A DNA stretch of 64,000 bases from Caldilineaceae bacterium (GCA_020846635.1 JADLDO010000028.1:496001-560000); one strand, 5' to 3'. Numbered from the stretch's first letter, positions 27,371 to 36,904 are shown. Made by a program: numbers and translations. Notes: generated from the letters alone by a model not told the origin.

Positions 27371-27455
27371 TCGTTATGGGTAAAGCCAGTCTATGCGATG
27401 GCACACTCTTTAGCTTGCCCTAAGATGGCAGATTGCGCAACAATTCATCCTACTA

Positions 27456-27503
27456 CCCTCCCGGAAGCTCAGAACGGGAGCCCTTTGGGCGCGGGAGGGT
27501 TTT
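27456..27503 (+). terminator. Degenerate copy of the CCCTCCCGGAAGC terminator
   Basis: Outer stem CCCTCCCG / CGGGAGGG, with an inner GCCC-TTT-GGGC hairpin, followed on the plus strand by TTTT. No plus-strand gene ends here; it lies 20 bp after the topoisomerase stop on the opposite strand, where it has no U-tract. Confidence 0.55.
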
Positions 27504-27522
27504 CGCCAACATTACTATCTAC

Positions 27523-28623
27523 TCAATCACTGCTGTTTTGTAGCAAGCCCAACACCGCAAGCTCATCGAAATCACGCTGCAACTCTTTGCACTCCTCCTC
27601 GCTGTGACCATAAAAATCGGGCAACTGGTTTTGCTCATAGGCAGCAAAGATCGCCGGGTGAATATAGGATTGGCGACAGATCGCAGGCGTATTGCCCAAC
27701 GCTTCGGCGACTTGCTTGACCGTTGCCACCATCTGTTTCTTCATCTCCGTCTTGTTGCGGGCCGGGCCACAGGCATGCAGCAGGCGCGCCGTCAAGAGAG
27801 TGCCGCCCCAGGTGCGAAAATCTTTGGCTGTGAAGTCGAAGCCGGTCACCTCGCGCAAATAAGTGTTGACATCGGTCGAAGTCAGCGCCACCAACTCGCC
27901 ATCTTCATCATAGTATTGAAAGAGCCGCTGCCCTGGCAGTTCTTGACACGTTTTGACCAACTGCGCCAGCCGCCGGTCGTGCAAGGCGATCTCATGCTCC
28001 TTGCCACTCTTGCCGCGGAACTCAAAGGTCACGGTGTTATGGTCAAAGGAGACATGATCATCCTGGAGCGTGGTGAGCCCATAGGAATCATTGTTGCGTG
28101 CATATTCGTCGTTGCCGATGCGGATCAAGGTCTGCTCCATCAGGGTGATGACCAACGCCGTCACTTTGGTGCGTGTCAGCTTGTGTTGGCGCAGATCGGC
28201 GGCCACCCGCTGGCGCAGGTCGGGCAGTGCTTCGCCAAAAGCAAGGAGCTTGGAGTATTTGACCTGAGCGCGCACCGCAGCCCAGGCCGGGTGATAGATA
28301 TACTGCTTACGGCCCGCGTCGTCACGCCCCACTGCCTGAATGTGTCCATTCTCATAGCGACAGATCCAGACCTCCTGCCAGGCTGGTGGGATCACCAACT
28401 GCTCAAAGCGCTCGCGCACCTTAGCGTCCTGCACAGTTTTGCCTGTCCAATCAACATAGGAGAAGCCGCGCCCGCGCCGCCGCCGGTGATAGCCTGGCTG
28501 CTGGTCGGAGACATAGCGCAACCCTGCTACCTTTGCCATTTCGACCGGTGATCTCTTTTGCACCAACTCCGCTAGGGAGCCATTTGTTGCAGGGTGGGTT
28601 GTCTCTTTGGTTGCCGCGGCCAT
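27523..28623 (-). CDS. DNA topoisomerase IB
   Basis: 366 residues, poxvirus/bacterial type IB family. Catalytic elements are visible: RIGNDEYARNNDSYGLTTL (first Arg), the FRGKSGKEHE beta-hairpin Lys, KDFRTWGGT (second Arg), and the active-site Tyr in CRQSYIHPAI near residue 328. It relaxes supercoils by a 3'-phosphotyrosine intermediate without ATP. It is an optional enzyme in bacteria. It sits between DUF58 and DUF4129 genes on the same strand, interrupting the usual MoxR-DUF58-DUF4129 order. GC content resembles the neighbours. Confidence 0.95.
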   Translation of the reverse strand: MAAATKETTHPATNGSLAELVQKRSPVEMAKVAGLRYVSDQQPGYHRRRRGRGFSYVDWTGKTVQDAKVRERFEQLVIPPAWQEVWICRYENGHIQAVGRDDAGRKQYIYHPAWAAVRAQVKYSKLLAFGEALPDLRQRVAADLRQHKLTRTKVTALVITLMEQTLIRIGNDEYARNNDSYGLTTLQDDHVSFDHNTVTFEFRGKSGKEHEIALHDRRLAQLVKTCQELPGQRLFQYYDEDGELVALTSTDVNTYLREVTGFDFTAKDFRTWGGTLLTARLLHACGPARNKTEMKKQMVATVKQVAEALGNTPAICRQSYIHPAIFAAYEQNQLPDFYGHSEEECKELQRDFDELAVLGLLQNSSD

Positions 28624-28789
28624 CTCATTGCCTTGTATCTTTTCACTATGCAGAACCCTTCATCTCAATCAGAGTAGTAGAAGGGTGATAGAGAGGATAG
28701 TCAAAAGGGAACAGGACAACCAGCTATCAGGATAGGAGCGCCGGATTCAAACATGGATATAGGAGTGGGTAGAGGGGCGATGGTTTCTA

Positions 28790-29968
28790 TTACACCGCGT
28801 GCAAATCTTTTTCCCAGACAGTGCGGTGGAGGTGGACACCCAGCTTTTCACCCTGGGCGCGCATCCGGTCGAAGTTCGGCTGCGGCGTGACCACCAGCCC
28901 GACCACATTCGAGCCGCGGCGATAGGCTTCGTGCAGCGTCCAGAGTGTCTTGTCGTCAATTTCGGGCGCAACGACGACCAACGTGGCTCCCCATTCCAGG
29001 TCGGCAATACGCCGCGGCAGCCATTCACTCAATTTCTGCCCAAATTCGTGCAGTTGGATACGCGCCAGCGCGGTCAGGATGGAGATCAGTTGTCCTTGCC
29101 CCTGGCGCATGGGGATCGCTTGGGTCACTTGGTTGGTCACAGAGTCCAGCCCGTTGCTGATCAAGCCGATGGGCTGCCGCTGCCCCACCACATAGGAGGC
29201 CACCGACGCGGCGGCGACGATGGCCCATTCGCTGGCCCCAATCGCACCATTGAGCGGGTAGGCCTCGCGATTCAAATCCAGAACAACGGTGACGTTGAGG
29301 GCAATGGCCGGTTGAAACTTCTTGACGAGGAGGCTGTCGGCGTGTGCGCTCGCCTTCCAGTGGATACGCCGCATGCTGTCGCCGCTCGCATAGGAGCGCA
29401 CGCCAGCCATGCGGTTGGGGTCTTCAAAGATGCGCTGGCGCGCAGCCAGCACACCAAAAGGGGAGCGGCTGGGCAAGCCTAATTTGTAGAGCGGCAGCAC
29501 TTCGGGATAGACGGTGACGTTGACCGGGGCTTCCTCTTGCCAAGTGGCTTCGGCAAAGCCAAAGAGATCACCTGTCGTGAGCGTCAACGGCCCCACAGCA
29601 TAGTAGCCTCGTTTTTTTGCATAGAGCATATAGCTGTGCGTGAGTTGGGCCTGGCTGCCCACGCTCAACACCGAACGATAGCTGTCTGTCTCCTTCAAAT
29701 CCAGGGGCACGCGATCTTCGACCAAGAGCCAGGGCATGGGCAGCCAGGCGCGGTTGGTGAGACGCAGGCGCACAGGAATCTTCTCGCCCAAGAAAGCCTG
29801 GTGCAGCATCTCGCGGCGCAAATCCAGCTTGCGAAAGCTGCGGCGCACGCCCCAATGTGAGACGACCCAGACGCCACCCACGACATAGACCAGGTAATAG
29901 ACCCAATCGAGCCGCAGCAGCGATGCAATGAGAAAGAGAATCAGGACTGCCCAAAAGAGATTGTGCAT
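28790..29968 (-). CDS. DUF58 domain-containing protein
   Basis: 392 residues. Two N-terminal hydrophobic stretches (about 1-40) anchor it. The DUF58 signature VRSYASGDSMRRIHWKASAH lies at about 194-213 and leads into a vWA-like fold (FQPAIALNVTVVLDLNREAY). DUF58 proteins work with MoxR AAA+ ATPases. The gene starts 8 bp after the moxR-like stop, a clear operon pair. The substrate complex is unknown. Confidence 0.92.
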   Translation of the reverse strand: MHNLFWAVLILFLIASLLRLDWVYYLVYVVGGVWVVSHWGVRRSFRKLDLRREMLHQAFLGEKIPVRLRLTNRAWLPMPWLLVEDRVPLDLKETDSYRSVLSVGSQAQLTHSYMLYAKKRGYYAVGPLTLTTGDLFGFAEATWQEEAPVNVTVYPEVLPLYKLGLPSRSPFGVLAARQRIFEDPNRMAGVRSYASGDSMRRIHWKASAHADSLLVKKFQPAIALNVTVVLDLNREAYPLNGAIGASEWAIVAAASVASYVVGQRQPIGLISNGLDSVTNQVTQAIPMRQGQGQLISILTALARIQLHEFGQKLSEWLPRRIADLEWGATLVVVAPEIDDKTLWTLHEAYRRGSNVVGLVVTPQPNFDRMRAQGEKLGVHLHRTVWEKDLHAV

Positions 29969-29976
29969 GAGACGGG

Positions 29977-30927
29977 TTAAACTTGACCCAGGTCTAGTAC
30001 GGTCTGCTCCAGGATATCGGCGACGATGCGTTGCGCTGTGCGCCCGCGCAGCGCGCTCTCTGGGTTGACGATACAGCGGTGGGGCAGCGCCAGCGGGATG
30101 AGCGCCTGAATATCGTCGGGTAGCACATAATCGCGCCCCAAAATGGCCGCACGCGCCTGCGAACCGCGGTAGAGCGCCAAAGCGCCGCGCGGGCTGGCTC
30201 CAATGGCGAGATCGGGGTGCTTGCGTGTGGCCTGCACCAGCGTGATGATGTACTCACGCAGGCTGTCATCCATACGCACCGTCCAGACATCTTCAGCCAA
30301 GTTCGGAATGTCGGCGGCAGAGGCTACACTGGTCAGCGTCTCGATGGGGTGGTGCTGTCCCAGGTTGAGCAGCATACGGCTCTCTTCGTCGGCGGAAAGA
30401 TAGCCAAGCGTCGTCTTAAAGAGGAAGCGATCCAACTGCGCTTCGGGCAGCGGAAAGGTTCCTTCATACTCGACCGGGTTTTGTGTTGCCAGCACCAGGA
30501 AGGGGCGCGGCAGCACGCGCGTCATGCCATCGACGGTGACTTGGCGTTCGCCCATACATTCCAAAAGCGCAGCCTGGGCGCGTGGGGTGGCGCGGTTGAT
30601 CTCGTCGGCCAAAAGGATGTTGGTGAAGGCAGGTCCAGGAATAAATTGAAATTGCCGCGTCTCCTGGTTAAAGATACTAACGCCGGTGATGTCGCTAGGG
30701 AGCAAGTCCGGTGTGCATTGCAGGCGGCGGAAGTCTGCATCGAGACTCAACGCCAAGGCGCGGGCCAGCATCGTCTTGCCGACGCCCGGCACATCTTCGA
30801 GCAAGACATGGCCTTCACATAGTAAGGCGATGATCAGCGTATCGATTACGTCGCGCTTGCCAACGATGACCTGTTCGACATTTTGCCGAATCCGTTGGGC
30901 AAACTCTTGAATTGCCTCGCGTGCCAA
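29977..30927 (-). CDS. MoxR-family AAA+ ATPase
   Basis: 316 residues from TTG 30927. Walker A is GVGKTMLA (after HVLLEDVP), Walker B and sensor regions are ILLADEINRATPRAQAALLE and VLATQNPVEYEGTFPLPEAQ, all diagnostic of MoxR. It acts as a chaperone-like ATPase for assembly or activation of partner complexes, typically with vWA/DUF58 proteins. AGGGAGG lies 6 bp before the TTG at 30927; another TTG at 30948 is possible but lacks a ribosome site. Confidence 0.93.
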   Translation of the reverse strand: MAREAIQEFAQRIRQNVEQVIVGKRDVIDTLIIALLCEGHVLLEDVPGVGKTMLARALALSLDADFRRLQCTPDLLPSDITGVSIFNQETRQFQFIPGPAFTNILLADEINRATPRAQAALLECMGERQVTVDGMTRVLPRPFLVLATQNPVEYEGTFPLPEAQLDRFLFKTTLGYLSADEESRMLLNLGQHHPIETLTSVASAADIPNLAEDVWTVRMDDSLREYIITLVQATRKHPDLAIGASPRGALALYRGSQARAAILGRDYVLPDDIQALIPLALPHRCIVNPESALRGRTAQRIVADILEQTVLDLGQV

Positions 30928-31092
30928 AAGGTTCCTCCCTGTGGGCAATACCCGCTGGGGACATGAGCTTGGGGTATAGTGTGATAGTTCACGATTCGAA
31001 TGGTTTGTCTATTCTACCTGATTCGGTATGGAGTTGGCGAACCTACTATGGGTTTGGGTACTGTATCGACTGCTATGTGAAAGGAACAGAAC

Positions 31093-31818
31093 ATGACGGC
31101 TGCACTTCCGTTCTCTGCATCTCACCTGATGGAACTTCATATCAACACGCTCTTTTGCTCTGACTCGGATGGGCGGCTGCGCTGCGTCAACGAAGCGAGC
31201 GATCCACCCGCACCCCTCTTTTATATGGGGCGAACGCTCCACAAGAATCTCTGGCGTTTTCGCTATGATCTACCCGCCACCACCATTGAAAAACTCGACG
31301 AGCTATGCCAGTCAGAGCCACTTGCCGTTGACCTTGCCAGCCCGCCACAGAATGAGGCCGCAATCAAGGCTGTGCTGGACGAACATAGAGCGCTTCCGGC
31401 GCAGAAGGAATACCGCGGGCCAGCCTATTGGATTCCTGACGGCAATCCTGTGCCAGCCCATGCCGTGATCATCTCCGAGGCAAACGCCGAACTTGTACAG
31501 GACACCTTTCCGTGGATACTCCCCCTGACGCAGGACCAAGAGGCCGGGCCGGTTGCCGCCGCCATCGATCAGGATCGGGCCGTTTCGGTCTGTTTCTGCT
31601 CGCGTCGCCCCTTGCAAGCGACAGAGGCCGGTCTCGAAACACTCCCTGCCTTTCGGGGCAAAGGCCATGCGACAGCCGCCGTAGCCCTGTGGGCAGAGGC
31701 GGTACGCCGCCAGGGAACCATGCCCATGTATAGCACATCGTGGGATAATCTTGCATCACAGGCTGTGGCTCGCAAATTGCGGATGGTGTTGTATGGGGGG
31801 GATTGGTCGATTGCATGA
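31093..31818 (+). CDS. GNAT-family N-acetyltransferase-like protein
   Basis: 241 residues. The C-terminal third carries the acetyl-CoA binding motif A: LPAFRGKGHATAAVALWAEA (R-G-K-G-H-A), followed by YSTSWDNLASQAVARKLRM, the motif B region of GNAT proteins. The N-terminal half is divergent. AAAGGAA precedes the ATG by 6 bp. It is divergent from the MoxR gene. The acceptor is unknown. Confidence 0.82.
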   Translation: MTAALPFSASHLMELHINTLFCSDSDGRLRCVNEASDPPAPLFYMGRTLHKNLWRFRYDLPATTIEKLDELCQSEPLAVDLASPPQNEAAIKAVLDEHRALPAQKEYRGPAYWIPDGNPVPAHAVIISEANAELVQDTFPWILPLTQDQEAGPVAAAIDQDRAVSVCFCSRRPLQATEAGLETLPAFRGKGHATAAVALWAEAVRRQGTMPMYSTSWDNLASQAVARKLRMVLYGGDWSIA

Positions 31819-32206
31819 GCACTGATGAATGAGCATTGACGAGTGAGAATTGACACCCCTAATGCCATTCAATGCCATAAAACGCGCTTTGACAGGCTGA
31901 TGGTGATGGATTCATAATAAAATAAATGGGGGTATCCTGCTCCTTCCTCGGCAGGATACCGGCTCGCCACTCTTCTATCCTGGCTGTCCTAGCTTGGCAG
32001 CATGGCGAGTATCTGCTTTTTGCTTCGTAGATTTCCGCTTTTTGTTTGTGCATACCCGGTTATGTTCGTCAACTTCCGACCTGATTTCGGTACGGCTTCG
32101 GTATGACTTCGGTGATCCATCCATTTCCGCGATTCACTACTTGTTGGTTCTTCAAGTGTAGGTTCTTCCAATTCCACGTTATTCGCCAGGAGTGAGGAGA
32201 AATACC
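31819..32206. other. Intergenic region with one hairpin
   Basis: GGTATCCTGC and GCAGGATACC (31932-31941 / 31952-31961) form a 10-bp stem without a U-tract. The remainder shows no gene; the final bases carry AGGAGAAATACC, the ribosome site of the next gene. Confidence 0.6.
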
Positions 32207-33547
32207 ATGCAAGTTCAACAATCCAAGCTGTCACGACGTACTTTCTTACAGATGGCAACTGCCACAGCCGCGCCGCTCATTTTGGCCGCTTGTGCGCCCA
32301 CAGCCGCGCCAGCGACAAGTGCCGGTGGTGAAGCGGCGGCCCCTTCGGGGGAGAAAGTGGCAATACGCTATATCGGTATGGATTATGACAGCCGTATGCA
32401 GGCTGATACGCAGGCGCTGTTTGATGAGTTCAACGCCAGCCAGGGAGAGATTGAGGGGCAGGTGGAGATCGTCGGCTGGCCGAATGGGCACAATTTGCTT
32501 TTGACGCAGATCAGCGCCGGGCAAGCGCCCGATATTTTCAACGGTGGTGGTGGCTGGCTGCTAGAGTTCCAGTCGGCGGGCACAATCGCCGCCCTCACCG
32601 ACCTGCTGCCTGCCGATCTGCTTGATAAGTTCTGGCCGTCGGGTATCCAAGCGATGACGGTGGGGGGCACACTCTATGGCATGCCCTACTTCCTTGACCC
32701 GCGCGGGCTGTACTTCCGCAAAGATCTCTTTGAAGAAGCTGGACTGTCCGCACCTGAGACTTGGGCCGATGTGCGCGAGGCGGCGAAAGCGCTGCACAAC
32801 CCACCGTCGGTCTATGGCATCGGGCTGGAAAAGGGCGACTGTTGGTGGTACGCGTGGATCGGCGCGATTGGCGCTGGGAATAACTTGAGCCGCTGGACGG
32901 AAGATGGCAAATCGCGTATCGCCGACCCCGAAGGGATTGCCGCTGTGCAGTTCTTGGCCGACTTGGTCTTGACTGATGACGTGGCGCAGCCTTCACCCGC
33001 CAGCGCCAATCGTGACGCTGATTTGCAGCCGCTTTTCCTGGCCGGGCAATGCGGGATTCTGGAAACAGGTTCATGGTTCCCAACCATCATCAACAACGAT
33101 GCGCCCGACCTGCAATTTGATTTGGCTCAACTGCCCGTTTCTGACGCCAGCCTGGAACATGCCAATGTCTTCTGGCCGGACTGTGTGATGATGGCGGAAC
33201 AGTCGAAAAACAAGGAGGCAGCGGGTACGGTCCTAGAGTTCATGTTCAACTTTGAGAACCGTCTCAAGTGGGCGTTGCAGCGCGGTGTCATCCCAGAGCG
33301 TACCGATGTGGGCGCAGACCCACGCTACCTTGACCCCAACAGCCCCATCACACCCTTCAATGAGTTCTATGTGAAGGAAGTGGCAACCGCGCATAACGTC
33401 TTTGAGACTCCCTGGCCCGCCACAGGTGAGGCGGATTCGACGACGCTCGATGATGCAATGACCAAGATCTGGCTGGGCGAAATGTCCGTCGAAGAAGCTC
33501 TGATAGAAGCGGCACAGATTATAGATGAACGCCACGGCGTGGCGTAG
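32207..33547 (+). CDS. ABC transporter family-1 sugar-binding lipoprotein with Tat signal
   Basis: 446 residues from the ATG at 32207. The N-terminus holds a twin-arginine motif (SRRTFLQMA) and a lipobox LAAC near residue 32, so it is likely exported folded and then lipid-anchored. The mature part matches SBP_bac_1: ISAGQAPDIFNGGGGWLLEF, GMPYFLDPRGLYFRKDLFEE and PETWADVREAAKAL. It delivers a carbohydrate to the two permeases downstream. A 292-bp region with nested inverted repeats separates it from the first permease. The exact sugar is unknown. Confidence 0.93.
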   Translation: MQVQQSKLSRRTFLQMATATAAPLILAACAPTAAPATSAGGEAAAPSGEKVAIRYIGMDYDSRMQADTQALFDEFNASQGEIEGQVEIVGWPNGHNLLLTQISAGQAPDIFNGGGGWLLEFQSAGTIAALTDLLPADLLDKFWPSGIQAMTVGGTLYGMPYFLDPRGLYFRKDLFEEAGLSAPETWADVREAAKALHNPPSVYGIGLEKGDCWWYAWIGAIGAGNNLSRWTEDGKSRIADPEGIAAVQFLADLVLTDDVAQPSPASANRDADLQPLFLAGQCGILETGSWFPTIINNDAPDLQFDLAQLPVSDASLEHANVFWPDCVMMAEQSKNKEAAGTVLEFMFNFENRLKWALQRGVIPERTDVGADPRYLDPNSPITPFNEFYVKEVATAHNVFETPWPATGEADSTTLDDAMTKIWLGEMSVEEALIEAAQIIDERHGVA

Positions 33548-33563
33548 GTCGTAGGTAAAGTAA

Positions 33564-33798
33564 CTCGAGATACACAGAGGCCCAGAGAATGAGATAATGA
33601 TAACCCAAGTTGCTACCTTGCTCTTTTCACTGCCAGCAGAAAGGTCAATCTGTCGGGAACCCACTGGGCGCGTAGGAATCTCTCTGGAAAGGCACGGCGA
33701 CAGAGAGATTCCTACGCAATGACAAGGTATGCGAACGTGCTAGGCAGCAACTTGAGTTAAAGATATTTGCTTTCTCTGGGCCTCTGCGTCTCTGGGCG
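33564..33798. repeat. Nested inverted-repeat element inside the sugar ABC operon
   Basis: Outer arms about 55 bp long are imperfectly complementary. CAGAGGCCCAGAGAA (left) pairs perfectly with TTCTCTGGGCCTCTG (right), and further in AAGTTGCTACCT pairs with AGGCAGCAACTT with one G-T. At the centre is a perfect 17-bp pair GCGTAGGAATCTCTCTG / CAGAGAGATTCCTACGC (33670-33686 / 33701-33717). It looks like a MITE-type element and would fold as one long RNA hairpin. No ORF is present. Confidence 0.7.
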
Positions 33799-33839
33799 AG
33801 AAATTCTCTCTATCTCTTTGTTGCGGAAAGGTCCCTGTT

Positions 33840-34775
33840 GTGGCAAACCAGAGTATTTCTGTTCCCATTGAGAAGACCACCTTACCGGGCTGGTGGGAGC
33901 AATGGCGCGATAATTGGGCCGAGAACCGGCTGGCCTATATTCTCCTCATCCCCAGCACGCTGGCCTTTGCCATCTTCCTGCTCTATCCAATCGTTAATAT
34001 GTTTGTCGCCTCCTTCTCCACAGTCGATACGCTCGGTCGCGCGACCCAATTTGGCACGCTAAACAATTTTACCGCGCTGCTGGATGATCGCAGGCTGCCC
34101 ATGATCCTGCGCCAAACGGTGATCTATGCCCTGGGTACAGTGACGCTAACCGTCATTATCGCCTTTCCGCTGGCAATGATCCTCAATACCAGTTTCCCAG
34201 GACAGACGCTGGCAAAGGCGTTGATCCTCATTCCGTGGGCCATGCCCTTTGCCGTATCGACCATCACTTGGCGCTGGATCTTCAACGGGCAGATGGGGTC
34301 GCTCAACTATTTTCTGAGCGAGGTGGGGTTGATCAAGGAATATATTGTCTGGCTGGGCGATCCGACCCTAGCCTTTGGCGCGGCGATGTTTGTGGAGGTT
34401 TGGACATCCATCCCCTTTATGGCAATCACCTTTCTGGCTGGTTTCCAAGCCATCCCCCCCACGATCTATGACGCGGCCAAGATGGATGGGGCGAGCGCGT
34501 GGCGTGAGTTCCTAGACATGACGCTGCCACAGATGCGCAATGTCCTCTTTGTGGTGACACTGCTTTCGGTGATTTGGGCGTTCCGTTCCTTTGGTGTGAT
34601 CTGGATTCTGACCCAGGGCGATCCGGTCTATCGCACTGATATTGCGGTCACCTATCTCTATAAGATGGCCTTTGAGAATCTGCAATTTGGCGCAGGCTAT
34701 GCGCTGGCAGTGAGTCTCTTTGTCATCTTGACCATATTTAGCATCCTCTACACCCGTTTGTCGGAGGAAGCATGA
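33840..34775 (+). CDS. Carbohydrate ABC transporter permease (MalF/UgpA type)
   Basis: 311 residues with six spans; it starts at GTG 33840 after GGAAAGG. The family N-terminus (ENRLAYILLIPSTLAFAIFL) and the EAA loop (IYDAAKMDGASAWREFLDMT, then LPQMRN) are clear. It forms the channel with the MalG-type protein, whose start overlaps its stop by 4 bp (ATGA). Confidence 0.93.
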   Translation: MANQSISVPIEKTTLPGWWEQWRDNWAENRLAYILLIPSTLAFAIFLLYPIVNMFVASFSTVDTLGRATQFGTLNNFTALLDDRRLPMILRQTVIYALGTVTLTVIIAFPLAMILNTSFPGQTLAKALILIPWAMPFAVSTITWRWIFNGQMGSLNYFLSEVGLIKEYIVWLGDPTLAFGAAMFVEVWTSIPFMAITFLAGFQAIPPTIYDAAKMDGASAWREFLDMTLPQMRNVLFVVTLLSVIWAFRSFGVIWILTQGDPVYRTDIAVTYLYKMAFENLQFGAGYALAVSLFVILTIFSILYTRLSEEA

Positions 34776-35602
34776 CCTTCGTACGCACGACCAAATGGTT
34801 TGGGATCATCTTCTTTCTGCTCCCGCTCATCTTTCTCAGCATCTTCCCCTTGATTGTGATGATCTCGACCTCCTTTAAGACTAGCCAGGAGGTCTACTTC
34901 CCGCCACCTACGTTTATGCCGCGTGAGCCAACTATCCAGAATTACATTGATATTTGGTCTGTGGCCCCATTGGCAGACTATTTCCGCAATAGTCTGATCA
35001 TCGGCTTTGGCTCAACGACTGTTGCACTGGTGTTGGGGATTCCGGCAGCCTATGCACTGGCGCGTTTTCGCTTTCGTGGCAAGCATTTCTACATGCTGTC
35101 GCTGCTGGGCATCCAAATGTTTCCAGACATCGTGCTGATTATGGGGCTGTTTCGCATGGTGGCCGCGCTCAACATGCTTGACAACCTCCTGACCATTGTG
35201 CTGCTCTCGGCGGTCTTTAGCCTCTCCTTTATCATCTGGCTCTTGACCGGCTATTTTGCCACCATCCCCAAAGAGATTGAGGAGGCCGCGATGATGGATG
35301 GCAATTCGCGCGTGGGGGCCATGTTGCGGATGGTCTTGCCCTTGTCATGGCCCGGGCTGGTAGCGGTGGCAATCTTCGGCTTTGTCAATGGCTGGAACGA
35401 GTTCCTTTTTGCGCTGACCTTCTTGCGCAGCCAGGATAAATTGCCCCTTACGATTGGCCTCTTTAAGTTTGTGACCCGCTTCCAGGTGCAGTGGCACCAG
35501 TTGATGGCCGCGTCGTTCCTGACCACGATTGTCGTGGTTGTCCTCTTTATGCTCATCCAGAAACAACTGACCCGCGGCATGGTGGCGCTGGGCGAGAAGT
35601 AG
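34772..35602 (+). CDS. Carbohydrate ABC transporter permease (MalG/UgpE type)
   Basis: 276 residues, six spans. It has the MalG hallmarks: FKTSQEVYFPPPTFMPREPT, NSLIIGFGSTTVALVLGIPA, then AYALARFRF, and the EAA loop IEEAAMMDGNSRVGAMLRMV, followed by LPLSWPG. Translationally coupled to the MalF-type gene by the ATGA overlap. Confidence 0.94.
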   Translation: MTFVRTTKWFGIIFFLLPLIFLSIFPLIVMISTSFKTSQEVYFPPPTFMPREPTIQNYIDIWSVAPLADYFRNSLIIGFGSTTVALVLGIPAAYALARFRFRGKHFYMLSLLGIQMFPDIVLIMGLFRMVAALNMLDNLLTIVLLSAVFSLSFIIWLLTGYFATIPKEIEEAAMMDGNSRVGAMLRMVLPLSWPGLVAVAIFGFVNGWNEFLFALTFLRSQDKLPLTIGLFKFVTRFQVQWHQLMAASFLTTIVVVVLFMLIQKQLTRGMVALGEK

Positions 35603-35645
35603 GCCCCGCTGCTGATTGGGTGCGGATAGGAGATTGAGTCACCGT

Positions 35646-36764
35646 ATGGCTATCGTTGTTTGTCGCAATTTGACCAAGTTTTATGGGGATGGCAGGGCCG
35701 TGAATGCCATCAACCTGGAGGTGCGCGAGGGGGAATTCCTGGTGATCGTGGGGCCGTCGGGCTGTGGCAAGACGACGACACTGCGCATGATCGCCGGTCT
35801 GGAGACAGTCTCCGCGGGCGAGATTCTGATTGACGGCGAAGTTGTGAACCGGGTGGAGCCGCGCCATCGTGATATTGCGATGGTCTTTCAGAATTATGCA
35901 CTCTACCCCCACAAAAATGTCTATGACAATATCGCCTATCCGCTGCAACTGCGGCGTATCCCCAGCGCGGAGATCAAGACGCGGGTGCAAGAGACGGCGA
36001 AACTGTTGGGGATTGAACCGCTGTTGGCGCGCAAGATTCGCCAGTTGTCGGGTGGCGAACGGCAGCGCGTGGCGCTGGGCCGGGCGATCATACGCCAGCC
36101 GCGTCTCTTTTTGATGGATGAGCCGTTGAGCAACCTGGACGCCCAACTGCGCATCCAAATGCGCCGCGAGATTATCCGTCTCCAGCGCCAATTGCAGATT
36201 ACGACGGTCTATGTGACGCATGATCAGGTTGAGGCGATGACAATGGGCGACCGCATTGTCGTGATGCGCGGCGGCGATGTGCTGCAAGTGGGCGACCCGG
36301 TGACGATCTACAATGCGCCCGCCAACCAATTTGTGGCGCGCTTCATTGGCAGCCCGCCCATGAATTTGTTCGATGGCACATTGACCACGATGGATGGCGA
36401 GCTATCCTTGCAGACCGGCTTTGGCAGCTATGCACTTGCACCCGATCTGCGGGCACGCCTGCTGGCAAACCCCAGGTTGGGGATGGGGCAGACGAAGGTC
36501 ACTTGTGGGATTCGCCCGGAAGATGTGACAACCGCTCCTTCTGCCCACGAAAAGTTGGGGGTTGCACAAGGGACAGTGGATTTGGTCGAGCCGCTGGGGT
36601 CGGATGTGTACGTGAACGTGGTCTTGGGGCGCGATATGCTCCTGGCGCGTGTGAACCCGGAGAATGCACCCAAAGAAAATGACCAGGTGCAAGTGGGATT
36701 GACGTTGGGGAAAATTCACTTCTTTGATGAGGAGAGCGGAAACAATTTGCTGCCGCTACGATGA
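35646..36764 (+). CDS. MalK/UgpC-type sugar ABC transporter ATPase
   Basis: 372 residues. Walker A GPSGCGKTTT (about 37-46), Q-loop MVFQNYALYPHKNVYDNIA, signature LSGGERQRVALGRA, Walker B LFLMDEPLSNLD and the switch YVTHDQVEAM are all intact. The C-terminal 130 residues are the MalK regulatory OB-fold region. It powers the importer encoded upstream, completing binding protein, two permeases and ATPase. The ATG at 35646 is chosen because homology begins there; AGGAG lies further upstream than usual. Confidence 0.95.
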   Translation: MAIVVCRNLTKFYGDGRAVNAINLEVREGEFLVIVGPSGCGKTTTLRMIAGLETVSAGEILIDGEVVNRVEPRHRDIAMVFQNYALYPHKNVYDNIAYPLQLRRIPSAEIKTRVQETAKLLGIEPLLARKIRQLSGGERQRVALGRAIIRQPRLFLMDEPLSNLDAQLRIQMRREIIRLQRQLQITTVYVTHDQVEAMTMGDRIVVMRGGDVLQVGDPVTIYNAPANQFVARFIGSPPMNLFDGTLTTMDGELSLQTGFGSYALAPDLRARLLANPRLGMGQTKVTCGIRPEDVTTAPSAHEKLGVAQGTVDLVEPLGSDVYVNVVLGRDMLLARVNPENAPKENDQVQVGLTLGKIHFFDEESGNNLLPLR

Positions 36765-36904
36765 AACCGGCAGGCTCTGACAGGTGACGCGCCCCATGTG
36801 ACGTCCTGCTCTTCCGATTCGACCACCCGACACAGAGGATTACCCCTAACCTGCACCCATAACCTGTAAGGAGCGGGGGATGGCTCCCACAGGCGTGTAC
36901 AGCC

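Noticed and set aside
26510..27607. 365-codon plus-strand open frame
   Set aside because: Antisense to the DUF4129 gene and spanning an intergenic terminator; composition is that of a complementary-strand shadow.
27604..28551. 315-codon plus-strand open frame
   Set aside because: Antisense to the topoisomerase IB gene, which has all catalytic residues.
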